Shown in pieces: positions 16,196-23,831 of a stretch of 53,814 nt of DNA (position 1 is its first letter; the number at the start of each line of letters is the position of its first letter). The notes under the pieces were generated by a model, which was not told the DNA's origin, ran no database searches, and saw only the letters and a list, made by a program, of their open reading frames with translations. Origin of the DNA: a virus; IMG/VR virus record IMGVR_UViG_3300022865_000009, positions 1 to 53,814 of that record. One strand, written 5' to 3'. The position numbers and the translations under genes are program-made.

Positions 16196-16380
16196 ACCGA
16201 AAAACTAATACAGCATTAATTGCATTACTTGGTACTATCCTTATGGGTTTAGCTACCTGGACATTGGTCACACTCATAGAACTTCAGTTAATAGTAGCCA
16301 TGATCCAATCTGATTTGATGTCTATTGATAAGCAATTCGGAAGGGTTTACAATTTCATCGATTCTGTTAGAGGTAAGTAA
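16192..16380 (+). CDS. Small membrane protein with TM and helix
   Basis: I choose ATG 16192, which overlaps the preceding TGA, over upstream in-frame starts that would run across two other small genes. The 62-residue protein has one TM segment (about 7-29) and then a helical part with QLIVAMIQSDLMSIDKQF. This resembles small phage membrane-anchored coiled-coil proteins that help holins. The endolysin lies about 1 kb downstream. Lysis helper is a guess. Confidence 0.55.
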   Translation: MNRKTNTALIALLGTILMGLATWTLVTLIELQLIVAMIQSDLMSIDKQFGRVYNFIDSVRGK

Positions 16381-16949
16381 TGCTAATAAATAAAAATGTA
16401 TACTTTGTGCATGTTCCAAGAACGGGTGGAAGATATATAACCAATTTATTCAAAATTAATGAACACGAAGTTTCTCTTGATGCCTTTAATACAAAATGGA
16501 AAAACAAAGAAATAGGTCATCTAACTTATCCAGATTATGAAGTTTATTTAAATTTTTTAAAATGTACAAAATTTGCTGTAATAAGAGACCCAATTACAAG
16601 ATTTTTAAGTGCTATAAACTCTGATGTAAAATTAAATAAAGATACAATCGACACTATGCTTAGTAGTCAAGAAAATTTAAACCTTTATTTAAATAATTTA
16701 ATTTTTAATGATGATGATAATTGGTATACGCCTCAAATAAATTTTTTAAATTATGACGTTAAAATTTATAAATATGAAAATGGTTTAGGCGCTAAGTTTG
16801 TTGAATGGATAAATAATAATTTTAATTTAAAATTAGAAACATTTGATGCAAGATCTTTTTCAGAAGTTTTTGAAATAAATTTAACTAATAAACAAAAACA
16901 ATATGTTGAAAATTATTATTATAAAGATTTTAGGCTACTTAATTATTAA
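16380..16949 (+). CDS. Sulfotransferase-family-like protein
   Basis: This 189-residue protein has the two PAPS-binding marks of cytosolic and Golgi-type sulfotransferases: a 5'-phosphosulfate loop HVPRTGGRY (11-19) and a 3'-phosphate motif VIRDPITRFLSA (67-78). These enzymes move a sulfate group from PAPS to a sugar or hydroxyl. The protein is shorter than usual (about 250-300), so it is a compact version or may have lost part of the substrate domain. It is very AT-rich and lies directly before an oxygenase gene (TAATG junction). The acceptor is unknown. Confidence 0.72.
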   Translation: MLINKNVYFVHVPRTGGRYITNLFKINEHEVSLDAFNTKWKNKEIGHLTYPDYEVYLNFLKCTKFAVIRDPITRFLSAINSDVKLNKDTIDTMLSSQENLNLYLNNLIFNDDDNWYTPQINFLNYDVKIYKYENGLGAKFVEWINNNFNLKLETFDARSFSEVFEINLTNKQKQYVENYYYKDFRLLNY

Positions 16950-17449
16950 TGGTTACTAAAATTAAAAAAATTCTACCTTCTAAAGCAAATAAAGAAATAA
17001 TTAAAATACTACAAAATACTCCAGGTTGGTATTTTGGTTATGATGAAAAAGAAGAAGATAACAATTTTAACAAAGATCAAGGATTGGCTTTACAAACTTT
17101 TAATGAAGAAGTAATAGCTCATCCTAATCATCAAACATTAAATATGTTTGCTTTTATAATAGCTAACAAAATTTGTGATGAATTATCAATGACTTTTAAT
17201 AAACTAAAAAGGGTAAATTATAATTTTTATCATCCATTATCTATGGGTAAGCCACACACTGATTATAGCAATGATAACTTTTATAGTATATTATATAATT
17301 TAAATACAAATGATGGCTATACAAAAATACAAGAAGAAAAATTTATAAGTAATGAATCGGAAGCTTTACTTTTTAAAAGTAATCAAATACACTTTGGTTG
17401 TGGACCAACTGATGGTCTAAGATATAACTTAAATATAATTTTTTCATGA
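16949..17449 (+). CDS. 2OG-Fe(II) oxygenase-like protein 3
   Basis: This 166-residue protein has a classical H-x-D metal pair (H103-T-D105 in KPHTDYS), a distal H148 (NQIHFG) and R158 (LRYNLNI), the arrangement of prolyl-4-hydroxylase-like 2OG oxygenases. It differs from the H-x-H type of its neighbours at 17919 and 18467. It starts at the stop of the sulfotransferase-like gene and overlaps the endolysin gene by four bases. Substrate unknown. Confidence 0.68.
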   Translation: MVTKIKKILPSKANKEIIKILQNTPGWYFGYDEKEEDNNFNKDQGLALQTFNEEVIAHPNHQTLNMFAFIIANKICDELSMTFNKLKRVNYNFYHPLSMGKPHTDYSNDNFYSILYNLNTNDGYTKIQEEKFISNESEALLFKSNQIHFGCGPTDGLRYNLNIIFS

Positions 17450-17922
17450 ATCTATCTCGTAATTTTAATCTTCAAGAGTTAATCAAATCAGACACTGCTG
17501 TCCGTAAGGGCATAGATAATAATCCTAACTCAGATCAAATAGCAAAATTAAAATTACTTTGTGATAATATTTTACAACCCGTCAGAGATCACTTCGGTCC
17601 TGTAGTAGTGACCTCGTGTTATAGATCTCCAGAGTTATCTCAAGCTATTGGTAGTTCAGTCAACAGTCAACACTGCGATGCGGAAGCCGTTGATTTTGAA
17701 TGTCCGGGAGTTGATAATGCTGAGCTTTGTGACTGGATATATAAGAACCTTGAATATGATCAAATGATTCTCGAGTTCTATAAAAAAGGAGAACCCAACA
17801 GCGGATGGTGTCATTGCAGTTATGTTGAGGATAAACCTAGAAAACAATTCTTGCATGCATTTAGGGAAGAGGGTAAAGTTAAATATAAACCAATTTTAGG
17901 AAAGGCAGTTGATTTAGTATGA
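17446..17922 (+). CDS. Endolysin, M15-type peptidase
   Basis: This 158-residue protein resembles Peptidase_M15_3 zinc carboxypeptidases that cut peptide bridges in peptidoglycan. Visible ligands are H76 and D83 (SQHCDAEAVDF) and H123 after W121 (WCHCSY), with the typical VVTSCYRSPELSQAIGSS segment (54-71). An N-terminal FNLQELIKSDTA stretch is also typical. No signal peptide is seen, so release would need the holin. It is embedded between oxygenase genes and overlaps both neighbours by four bases. Confidence 0.88.
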   Translation: MNLSRNFNLQELIKSDTAVRKGIDNNPNSDQIAKLKLLCDNILQPVRDHFGPVVVTSCYRSPELSQAIGSSVNSQHCDAEAVDFECPGVDNAELCDWIYKNLEYDQMILEFYKKGEPNSGWCHCSYVEDKPRKQFLHAFREEGKVKYKPILGKAVDLV

Positions 17923-18473
17923 AATTAAATTTATTTTCTGTTCCGATATTTATTGATAATATTGATAGCTCTAAGATAGATATTAAAAATCAAAATTTTG
18001 AAAAAACATGGAACTCCGAAACTTTATCTTCATTTAATTATTCGAATATATTAGATAAGGAATCTTTTAACTATCTTTTAAAAATTATAGCTGGTTCACT
18101 TTCAACACAATTTAAGGAGCCCTTAAAAATTCAACTATTAAATATTTGGGAAAATAGATATACTGATAATGACTTTCAAGAAAAACATGCTCATCCTCAG
18201 GCTCATTTTTCATTTATTATTTATAAAGAAGTAACTGAAGGTAAAACAATATTTTTTAATCCTGCAATTAATTTAATAGAATCTTATTATCCCGCACCTT
18301 ATTTTTTTAACAAAACTAATTTTTTTCAATTAGAGTTTTTGCCTAAATGTAGAAAAGATCAAATAGTCATATTTCCAAGTTTTATAGAACACATGGTTAA
18401 AAAAATAAATAACAGTGTAACTATATCCGGTAATATAACTATTCATCCAAATAACTCAGAATCTAAATGGTAA
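17919..18473 (+). CDS. 2OG-Fe(II) oxygenase-like protein 4, atypical
   Basis: This 184-residue protein has the 2OG-FeII_Oxy_5-type metal site H90-A-H92 (EKHAHPQAH) and distal H158 in FPSFIEHMV. The position that usually holds the 2-oxoglutarate-binding arginine reads NNSVTISGN, with no arginine. It may therefore use a different contact or be inactive. The gene overlaps the endolysin by four bases and the next oxygenase gene by seven, so all are one translation unit. Confidence 0.62.
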   Translation: MKLNLFSVPIFIDNIDSSKIDIKNQNFEKTWNSETLSSFNYSNILDKESFNYLLKIIAGSLSTQFKEPLKIQLLNIWENRYTDNDFQEKHAHPQAHFSFIIYKEVTEGKTIFFNPAINLIESYYPAPYFFNKTNFFQLEFLPKCRKDQIVIFPSFIEHMVKKINNSVTISGNITIHPNNSESKW

Positions 18474-19033
18474 TAAAGTTAAATTGTGCTGCCATACTTA
18501 AACAACTGGACTGTCACAGAGAAGTAAAAGAAAAACTACTGTCTATGATTGATCAGTCTTGGAGCTATAATATGACGAATGATTTTTATGGCGACAATAT
18601 TAATAGATGTGATTGGTCAGAAAATTTAAACTATAATAGAGAATGGGTTAAGTTTATCAAACCAAAATTAGAAAAACATTTTAATGAATGTGCAGAAACT
18701 TTAAATTATGAAAAATGTGAAGTTAATGGAATGTGGTACCAACAGTATATAAAAGACAATATACACACATGGCATATTCATGGAGAAAATTACACAGGTG
18801 TTTACTATTTAGAACTACCAGAAAATTCACCAAAGACAGAATTATTAGATCAAATAGATATTAATAATAAAATTACAATAAATGCTAAAGAGGGAGATGT
18901 GGTAATTTTCCCTAGTTTTATTATACACCGATCTCCAAAAATTATTAATAATCTAAGAAAAACAATAATATCTTTTAATATAAATTTTACTAAAGTAAAA
19001 GATAGTGTGGTATTATCTTTAAATGGATTATAA
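18467..19033 (+). CDS. 2OG-Fe(II) oxygenase-like protein 5
   Basis: This 188-residue protein is the clearest 2OG-FeII_Oxy_5 member here: H103-I-H105 in WHIHGENYTGVYYLELPE, then GDVVIFPSFIIHRSP with H154, and R164 before IISFNINF. These supply two or three Fe(II) ligands and the 2-oxoglutarate salt bridge. The family includes enzymes of unknown substrate common in marine cyanophages and pelagiphages. The gene is very AT-rich and ends the oxygenase-endolysin cluster. Confidence 0.78.
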   Translation: MVIKLNCAAILKQLDCHREVKEKLLSMIDQSWSYNMTNDFYGDNINRCDWSENLNYNREWVKFIKPKLEKHFNECAETLNYEKCEVNGMWYQQYIKDNIHTWHIHGENYTGVYYLELPENSPKTELLDQIDINNKITINAKEGDVVIFPSFIIHRSPKIINNLRKTIISFNINFTKVKDSVVLSLNGL

Positions 19034-19053
19034 TATAATACAAAGGAAAAATT

Positions 19054-19212
19054 ATGGCAATAACTAGAGGGTCAATGACTAAACAACTAGAACCGGGTTT
19101 AGGCAGCAGTAATAAAGGTTGGACTAAGAAAGAAAAATCAGAATTTAAAAAGGTTTTACTGAAAACTCATGGCAAAATCTACAAACCCCATAGCCAAAAA
19201 CCTAAGGTCTAG
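19054..19212 (+). CDS. Small basic protein (52 aa)
   Basis: An AAGGAAAA ribosome site precedes the ATG at 19054, which opens a 52-residue frame ending at TAG 19210-19212. The protein starts MAITRGSMTKQLEPGLG, similar in style to the first residues of the major capsid protein (MAISRSQLVKELEPGL), then becomes basic. The next gene begins 44 bases before its end in another frame. The function is unknown. Confidence 0.55.
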   Translation: MAITRGSMTKQLEPGLGSSNKGWTKKEKSEFKKVLLKTHGKIYKPHSQKPKV

Positions 19213-19321
19213 AACTTACCGTCATCAAGTGGTACAATCTAAGAAGTTGTACAACCGCAAAAAGGAGAAGTTTTACACTCTCAAAGCGGCCGCTATAAAT
19301 AAAGGAGAAACAAATGGCTAA
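19169..19321 (+). CDS. Small basic protein (50 aa), NPIAKNLR motif
   Basis: The ATG at 19169 lies inside the preceding gene and the frame ends at TAA 19319-19321, inside the next gene. The product is MAKSTNPIAKNLRSRTYRH followed by a K/R-rich part (SKKLYNRKKEKF). Short proteins with A-K-x-x-N-x-(I/V)-A-K-N near the N-terminus are frequent in marine phages, from memory, and unassigned. The overlap on both sides is unusual, but the recognised motif supports the frame. Confidence 0.6.
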   Translation: MAKSTNPIAKNLRSRTYRHQVVQSKKLYNRKKEKFYTLKAAAINKGETNG

Positions 19322-19517
19322 ATCAAAAGGTCCTTGTTGGGACGGTTATGAAATGATTGGAATGAAGTCTAAAGGTGGGCGTAAAGTTCCTAATTGTGTA
19401 CCTAAAAAATCAAAAGGTGGAGAGATGGAATATAATGGATCTCTAATTAATTCAGAAATAGATGGAGTTACTTACAATAATAAATCATATGAGGATTACT
19501 ATAAGGATATTCTGTAG
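19314..19517 (+). CDS. Small protein with PCWDGYEMIGMK motif and YYKDIL tail
   Basis: This 67-residue protein contains the phage motif PCWDGYEMIGMK followed by GRKVPNC, seen in many marine phage small proteins, where the two cysteines are conserved. It then has SKGGEMEY and ends in DYYKDIL. The same tail ends the next three proteins. The bases for YKD supply AAGGA before the next GTG start. A clear AAAGGAG ribosome site precedes its own ATG. Probably a minor virion protein. Confidence 0.72.
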   Translation: MAKSKGPCWDGYEMIGMKSKGGRKVPNCVPKKSKGGEMEYNGSLINSEIDGVTYNNKSYEDYYKDIL

Positions 19518-19981
19518 TGAGAAAAAATAAACTTAAAGTTAAAAAGCTTAGAGGTGGTGGAATGGACATGGGTAATGCAGCCAATCAAGCCGCTAGCGCT
19601 GCTATGGGTAACGTAGGAGCAACTGCTGCAGCAAAAGGCAATGTAAATCTAGGAGATACAGGACCTCAAGGCGATGAGTCCATTACTTCTTTTACAGATA
19701 ACTATAAAGCTAATTTTCAAGCAAAAGGTAGATTAAATTTAATCCCTGGAGCTCAAATAGTAAATACTTTACAAACTATTAGAGACACTAATAGAGGTAA
19801 TAAAGCTATGGGAATAAAAAATAAACCTCCCGTTCAACAACAAGGAAGTGGTTCAAATCCTATGGTTTGTCCTCCAGGACAAGTAATGCAAGGTGGAACG
19901 TGTGTTCAAAGACTTTCTAAAGGAGGAGAGTTTTCTTTTAGTAAAGAAACTCAACAAGATTATTACAAGGATTTAGTGTAG
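19517..19981 (+). CDS. Gly/Ala-rich protein with YYKDLV tail
   Basis: This 154-residue protein starts at GTG 19517, overlapping the preceding stop (TAGTG), with the AAGGATAT of the upstream tail as ribosome site. It has a basic start, an A/G/N-rich middle, a CPPGQVMQGGTC pair of cysteines (near 118-129), SKGGEFSF and the tail DYYKDLV. No domain is recognised. The tail and the gene order link it to three similar neighbours. Confidence 0.68.
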   Translation: MRKNKLKVKKLRGGGMDMGNAANQAASAAMGNVGATAAAKGNVNLGDTGPQGDESITSFTDNYKANFQAKGRLNLIPGAQIVNTLQTIRDTNRGNKAMGIKNKPPVQQQGSGSNPMVCPPGQVMQGGTCVQRLSKGGEFSFSKETQQDYYKDLV

Positions 19982-20205
19982 TGAAAAAAGAAAAAATGTT
20001 ACTTGGTGGATTATTAAGTGCCGGCATTAGATATGGAGTTAAGAGATATGCTAAAGCTAGTGGTAAAAAACTTATTGATTTAACTAAAGGACAATCTACA
20101 AAATTAGGTAAAGCAGATAAAGTTGAGGCTATAAAATTACATGGTGCTACAAAATTATCTAAATTAGAAAAAATTAAATTAAATTATTATAAGGATATAT
20201 TATAA
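19981..20205 (+). CDS. Small basic protein with YYKDIL tail
   Basis: This 74-residue protein starts at GTG 19981 overlapping the upstream stop. A hydrophobic patch (LLGGLLSAGIRYGV) is followed by a lysine-rich body and the tail NYYKDIL. It is the shortest unit of the four YYKD-tailed genes, and its body is unrelated to theirs. The function is unknown. Confidence 0.65.
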   Translation: MKKEKMLLGGLLSAGIRYGVKRYAKASGKKLIDLTKGQSTKLGKADKVEAIKLHGATKLSKLEKIKLNYYKDIL

Positions 20206-20630
20206 TGGTACTTAAACTTTCTCTTATGGTAGCCAAACCTTTAATTAAAAAGGTAATCAAAGCTGTTGTTAAAGACAGAAAAGATATTAGAGATTATAGA
20301 AAAAAAAGTGCTTTAAAAAATAAAATTGATACCGCTAAAAAAACAGCAACCTTAAATAATGCTCAAGAACGTTATGAAACATTAAGGGAGGTACAACAAA
20401 TTACTTTAGGTGCAATGAAAAAAATTAAAATGCCTAAAGAAGGTAGAGAAGCTTTTAACGAAGCATTTAAAATTGCTTTAAAAAAAAGAAGAAATACAAG
20501 AAATACTTTAATGGATCCAAAATACTTAAACACTAAATCAAATAAATTAGGTGGTATAATAAACCAAGAAAAAGATAAAACATTTGATTACAATAATAAA
20601 ATAAATGATTATTATAAGGATATAATATAA
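20205..20630 (+). CDS. Basic helical protein with YYKDII tail
   Basis: This 141-residue protein is highly basic and helical (for example VVKDRKDIRDYRKKSA and KIALKKRRNTRNT). It ends KLGGIINQEK, then DYNNKINDYYKDII. It is the last of the four genes that share this C-terminus, and the tail codons again provide AAGGA before the next ATG. It may bind DNA or act as an internal virion protein; neither is shown by a motif. Confidence 0.65.
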   Translation: MVLKLSLMVAKPLIKKVIKAVVKDRKDIRDYRKKSALKNKIDTAKKTATLNNAQERYETLREVQQITLGAMKKIKMPKEGREAFNEAFKIALKKRRNTRNTLMDPKYLNTKSNKLGGIINQEKDKTFDYNNKINDYYKDII

Positions 20631-21325
20631 TGGCTACTTCAGGAACAACTAGTTTTAATTTAACTATAGAAGAAGTTATAGATGAAGCATTTAACAGATG
20701 TGGAGTACGACCTAACTCTGGAAATGATTTAAGAAAAGCAAGAAGAAATTTAAACGTATTGTTTTCTGACTGGGGCAATAGAGGGGTTCATTTATGGAAA
20801 GTTGAATTAGATGAGATAGCTCTTGTTGCAGGACAAGCAGAATATACTTGTAATTCAGATGTAAGTGATGTCTTAGAAGCTTTTGTTTCAACTACGGGAG
20901 GAGGAAATGATACAGCTAATACTCAAGATGTGTCTTTAACTAAAGTAGATAGATCTAATTATGCTGCTCTTCCTAATAAACTAAATCAAGGTCAACCTTC
21001 TCAATATTATGTTGATAGACAAACCACTCCTAAAATTTATTTATATCAAGCACCCGATGCTTCGACTTATACTTATGTAAAATTTTATGTAGTTAAAAGA
21101 ATTGAAGATGCTGGAGCTTATTCAAATAATCCAGATGCGGTATTTAGATTTTTACCGTGCATGATTGCAGGACTATCTTATTATCTTTCTTTTCAATATG
21201 CAGCAGATAGAGTGCCTCTTTTAAAACAAACTTATGAAGATGAAATGATTAGAGCTTTAGATGAAGATGGTCAAAGAACTTCTTTATATGTTTCGCCAAT
21301 GACTTACTTTGGAGATGGAGTATAA
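20630..21325 (+). CDS. Head-tail adaptor candidate, P22 gp4-like
   Basis: This 231-residue protein opens with a helical region (TIEEVIDEAFNRCGVRP) followed by RKARRNLNVLFSDWGNRG and a beta part, then FRFLPCMIAGLSYYLS and a helical end. This matches the adaptor or tail-accessory proteins that sit under the portal of P22-like podoviruses. The next but one gene (21684) looks like a second adaptor. It starts at TAATG, coupled to the YYKD-tail gene upstream. The name is based on fold pattern and position. Confidence 0.68.
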   Translation: MATSGTTSFNLTIEEVIDEAFNRCGVRPNSGNDLRKARRNLNVLFSDWGNRGVHLWKVELDEIALVAGQAEYTCNSDVSDVLEAFVSTTGGGNDTANTQDVSLTKVDRSNYAALPNKLNQGQPSQYYVDRQTTPKIYLYQAPDASTYTYVKFYVVKRIEDAGAYSNNPDAVFRFLPCMIAGLSYYLSFQYAADRVPLLKQTYEDEMIRALDEDGQRTSLYVSPMTYFGDGV

Positions 21326-21684
21326 TGTCTTACGCTCAAGGTAGAAGATCAATGGCAATATCTGACCGTTCAGGTCAGGCGTTTCCCTATAAAGAAATGG
21401 TTAGAGAGTGGACGGGAGCACTTGTCCATACTTCAGAGTTCGAGCCTAAGCATCCACAGATAAGACGTAGAAGAGTTGTTGGAGATGCTATAGCTTTACA
21501 GAATCCTAGAGCACAGGACTTTACATTTAATTCTGGAGGATCTAGATTTACTACAATAGATTTAACCTTACCGGGATTATTTGCTTTTAATTCAAATGGA
21601 ATGCAACCAGACGATGGTTCTGCTCAAAATAGAGCAAGACAAATAGGTACTCAAATAGGTCAAATAACAGTGGAGATTTCATAA
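21325..21684 (+). CDS. Conserved connector-region protein
   Basis: This 119-residue protein has the stretch RRSMAISDRSGQAFPYKEM, then WTGALVHTSEFEPKHPQ. I have seen close versions between adaptor genes of marine podoviruses; its role is not known to me. It is flanked on both sides by TAATG junctions and lies between two adaptor candidates, so it is probably a neck or virion protein. Confidence 0.65.
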   Translation: MSYAQGRRSMAISDRSGQAFPYKEMVREWTGALVHTSEFEPKHPQIRRRRVVGDAIALQNPRAQDFTFNSGGSRFTTIDLTLPGLFAFNSNGMQPDDGSAQNRARQIGTQIGQITVEIS

Positions 21685-22343
21685 TGGCAATTAGTTACAT
21701 AGATTTTTTAGCTCAAATAAGAAGTTATACAGAAGTAGATTCTAATGTATTAACGGATACTTTAATTGATCAATTTACTACTAACACAGAATTAGATATT
21801 GCGGGTAAAGTAGATTATGATGATTTAAGAAAATACTCAACTGCTAGTTTTATCTCTGGTCAAAGATATATATCTTTACCTTCTGATATGCTTATTTTAA
21901 GATCCGTACAGACTATTATATCAGATACTAGAACTTTTTTAGAAAAAAGAGATACTAGTTTTATCTCTGAATATAATAATGATGGAGCTACAGGCTCTCC
22001 TTTATATTATGCAAACTGGGATGAGAATAATTTTTTAGTAGCCCCAACACCAGATGCCACGGCAGCAGCTGGACAAGTTCAAATTAATTATATTAAATAT
22101 CCCCCTCATTTTACGAGTTCTAACACTACTTACTTGTCTACCTACCAGCAATCATTACTATTGTACGGAGTTTTAGTTGAGTCTTTTGCTTATTTAAAAG
22201 GACCTGCTGATATGTACAAACTGTATTCTGACAAGTATAATGAACAAATACAATCTTTTGCTTTACAACAAATGGGCAGAAGACGTAGAGACGAATACAC
22301 CGATGGAGTGCCACGAGTTAAAGTGCCTTCTCCATCACCATAA
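21684..22343 (+). CDS. Head-tail adaptor candidate, SU10-adaptor-like
   Basis: This 219-residue protein has an N-terminal helix bundle, the beta part ISLPSDMLILRSV and GSPLYYANWDENNFLVAPTP, then STYQQSLLLYGVLVESFAYLKG. The LPSD-x-L-x-L-R-S and Y-(L)-Y-G-x-L-x-E-x-x-x-Y-L patterns fit phage adaptor proteins of the SU10 type that connect portal to tail. The C-terminus is basic and proline-rich. It closes the connector block before the fibre genes. Confidence 0.72.
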   Translation: MAISYIDFLAQIRSYTEVDSNVLTDTLIDQFTTNTELDIAGKVDYDDLRKYSTASFISGQRYISLPSDMLILRSVQTIISDTRTFLEKRDTSFISEYNNDGATGSPLYYANWDENNFLVAPTPDATAAAGQVQINYIKYPPHFTSSNTTYLSTYQQSLLLYGVLVESFAYLKGPADMYKLYSDKYNEQIQSFALQQMGRRRRDEYTDGVPRVKVPSPSP

Positions 22344-22367
22344 AAATTATAAAATAGGAGAAAAATT

Positions 22368-22808
22368 ATGGCTATTACTACAAATGCAATCACGAACTCT
22401 TTTAAAGAACAAACTTTTCAAGGGATACACAACTTTGCCGCATCAGGCGGAGATGTTTTTAAATTAGCACTATACACAAGTGCGTCAACTATCGGAGCTG
22501 ATACTACTTCATACGCAGTAGGTGTTGGAGGACAAGTGCCAGACACTGGTCAATACGCAGCCGGTGGCGGAGCGCTAGTTAACGCTTTAGTTTCTGTAAA
22601 TGGAACTACAGCTTTTACTGACTTTACTGATTTATCATTCACTGGAGTTACATTAACAGCAAGAGGAGCTTTGATTTATAATACATCTGAAGCTGCTAAA
22701 TCTGTATGTGTACTTGACTTTGGTGGAGACAAAACTGCAACAGCTGGAACATTTACTATTCAGTTCCCTAATGCAAACGATACTCAAGCGATTTTAAGAA
22801 TATCGTAA
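22368..22808 (+). CDS. Virion protein, tail or fibre associated
   Basis: This 146-residue protein begins MAITTNAITNSFKEQTFQG, then FKLALYTSASTIG, and is mostly beta with Gly/Ala/Thr richness. Proteins of this form are common before fibre genes in marine phages and I recall no precise role. A good AATAGGAG ribosome site precedes the start. The overlapping frame at 22240-22467 is a shadow. Confidence 0.65.
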   Translation: MAITTNAITNSFKEQTFQGIHNFAASGGDVFKLALYTSASTIGADTTSYAVGVGGQVPDTGQYAAGGGALVNALVSVNGTTAFTDFTDLSFTGVTLTARGALIYNTSEAAKSVCVLDFGGDKTATAGTFTIQFPNANDTQAILRIS

Positions 22809-22826
22809 TCAACAAAGTTATGAATT

Positions 22827-23786
22827 ATGGCAACTGGATGGGGTAAAAAAAGTTGGGGAGCATCGGAATGGGGAGACCTATCTGATGAAACCGTACTTAC
22901 TTCATCCGTTGCCTCATCATATTCAATAGGTAGTTCTACTACCACAGCAGATGCAGTTGTTTCTGTAACTGGAATATCCTTATCTATAATTAATGTTGGA
23001 GTGGTAGCAGGTGCTTCCGCTGACGTATCTCCAACTGGAATAGATTTATCTTATGCAATAGGTACTTCAGCTTCTGGTATTGGAGCTAATGCTACAGGTT
23101 CTTTAATATCTTCTACAATTAATTCAGTTACTATTGATGATCAATTTTTAATTGGATCAGGTTGGGGAAGGGATGATTGGGGAAGTATGGCATGGGGAGA
23201 TAATTACTCCGTTCAACTTCAAGGAATTTCTCTTTCTGCAGCCATTGGTAATGAAGATGCCTTTACTGATGTAGTAGTAGCTATAACAGGTATTGCTTTA
23301 CAGCAAGAAATTACTCCAGTAGGAACTTCAGCTAACTCTGATCATGAGATTGCACATAGTTTTTTACTAGGAACAGTTATTAATGATGTATCTATAGAAG
23401 GTCATTCATTAGTTGAATTAACAGGTATTGGGTTATCTTATACTATAGAAGATGTAGAAGCTTCTCCTAAAGTAGAAGTAGATATAACAGGTATGTCTGC
23501 TACGTATGTACTAGGAGACGACGATCAAACAGGTACTGGTGTTGTAGTTTTAACAGGTATTGGATCTACAATGGCTATGGGAGATATTACTCCTGTATCC
23601 AAATACGATGCAACAGGTATTTCAGCTACTTATACAACAGGTCAGGTAACCATCACGGGTAGTGGTGTTGTAACTCTTACAGGTATAGGAATGACAATTA
23701 GTACTGCTACACCTAATGTAATTGCATGGGCTGAGGTAGATGTAGGTACATCGGTTACATGGACACCGGTTGATCTAGCAGCTTAA
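22827..23786 (+). CDS. Repetitive virion protein with GWG...WG duplication
   Basis: This 319-residue protein repeats a short beta unit centred on TGI (for example VTGISLS, LTGIGLS, ITGIALQ, LTGIGST), spaced roughly 25-35 residues. An N-terminal TGWGKKSWGASEWGD is repeated inside as SGWGRDDWGSMAWGD (about 113-127), suggesting a duplication of half the protein. It lies between two fibre-region genes. A fibrous tail or baseplate part is likely. Confidence 0.62.
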   Translation: MATGWGKKSWGASEWGDLSDETVLTSSVASSYSIGSSTTTADAVVSVTGISLSIINVGVVAGASADVSPTGIDLSYAIGTSASGIGANATGSLISSTINSVTIDDQFLIGSGWGRDDWGSMAWGDNYSVQLQGISLSAAIGNEDAFTDVVVAITGIALQQEITPVGTSANSDHEIAHSFLLGTVINDVSIEGHSLVELTGIGLSYTIEDVEASPKVEVDITGMSATYVLGDDDQTGTGVVVLTGIGSTMAMGDITPVSKYDATGISATYTTGQVTITGSGVVTLTGIGMTISTATPNVIAWAEVDVGTSVTWTPVDLAA

Positions 23787-23831
23787 TTATAGTAATATTG
23801 TAATATATAAAAAACAGGAGCATAAAATTTT

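Noticed and set aside
16078-16380. 100-residue version of the 16192 gene
   Set aside because: The extension runs over the cysteine-rich and 28-residue genes in another frame; the ATG at 16192 overlaps a stop codon like its neighbours.
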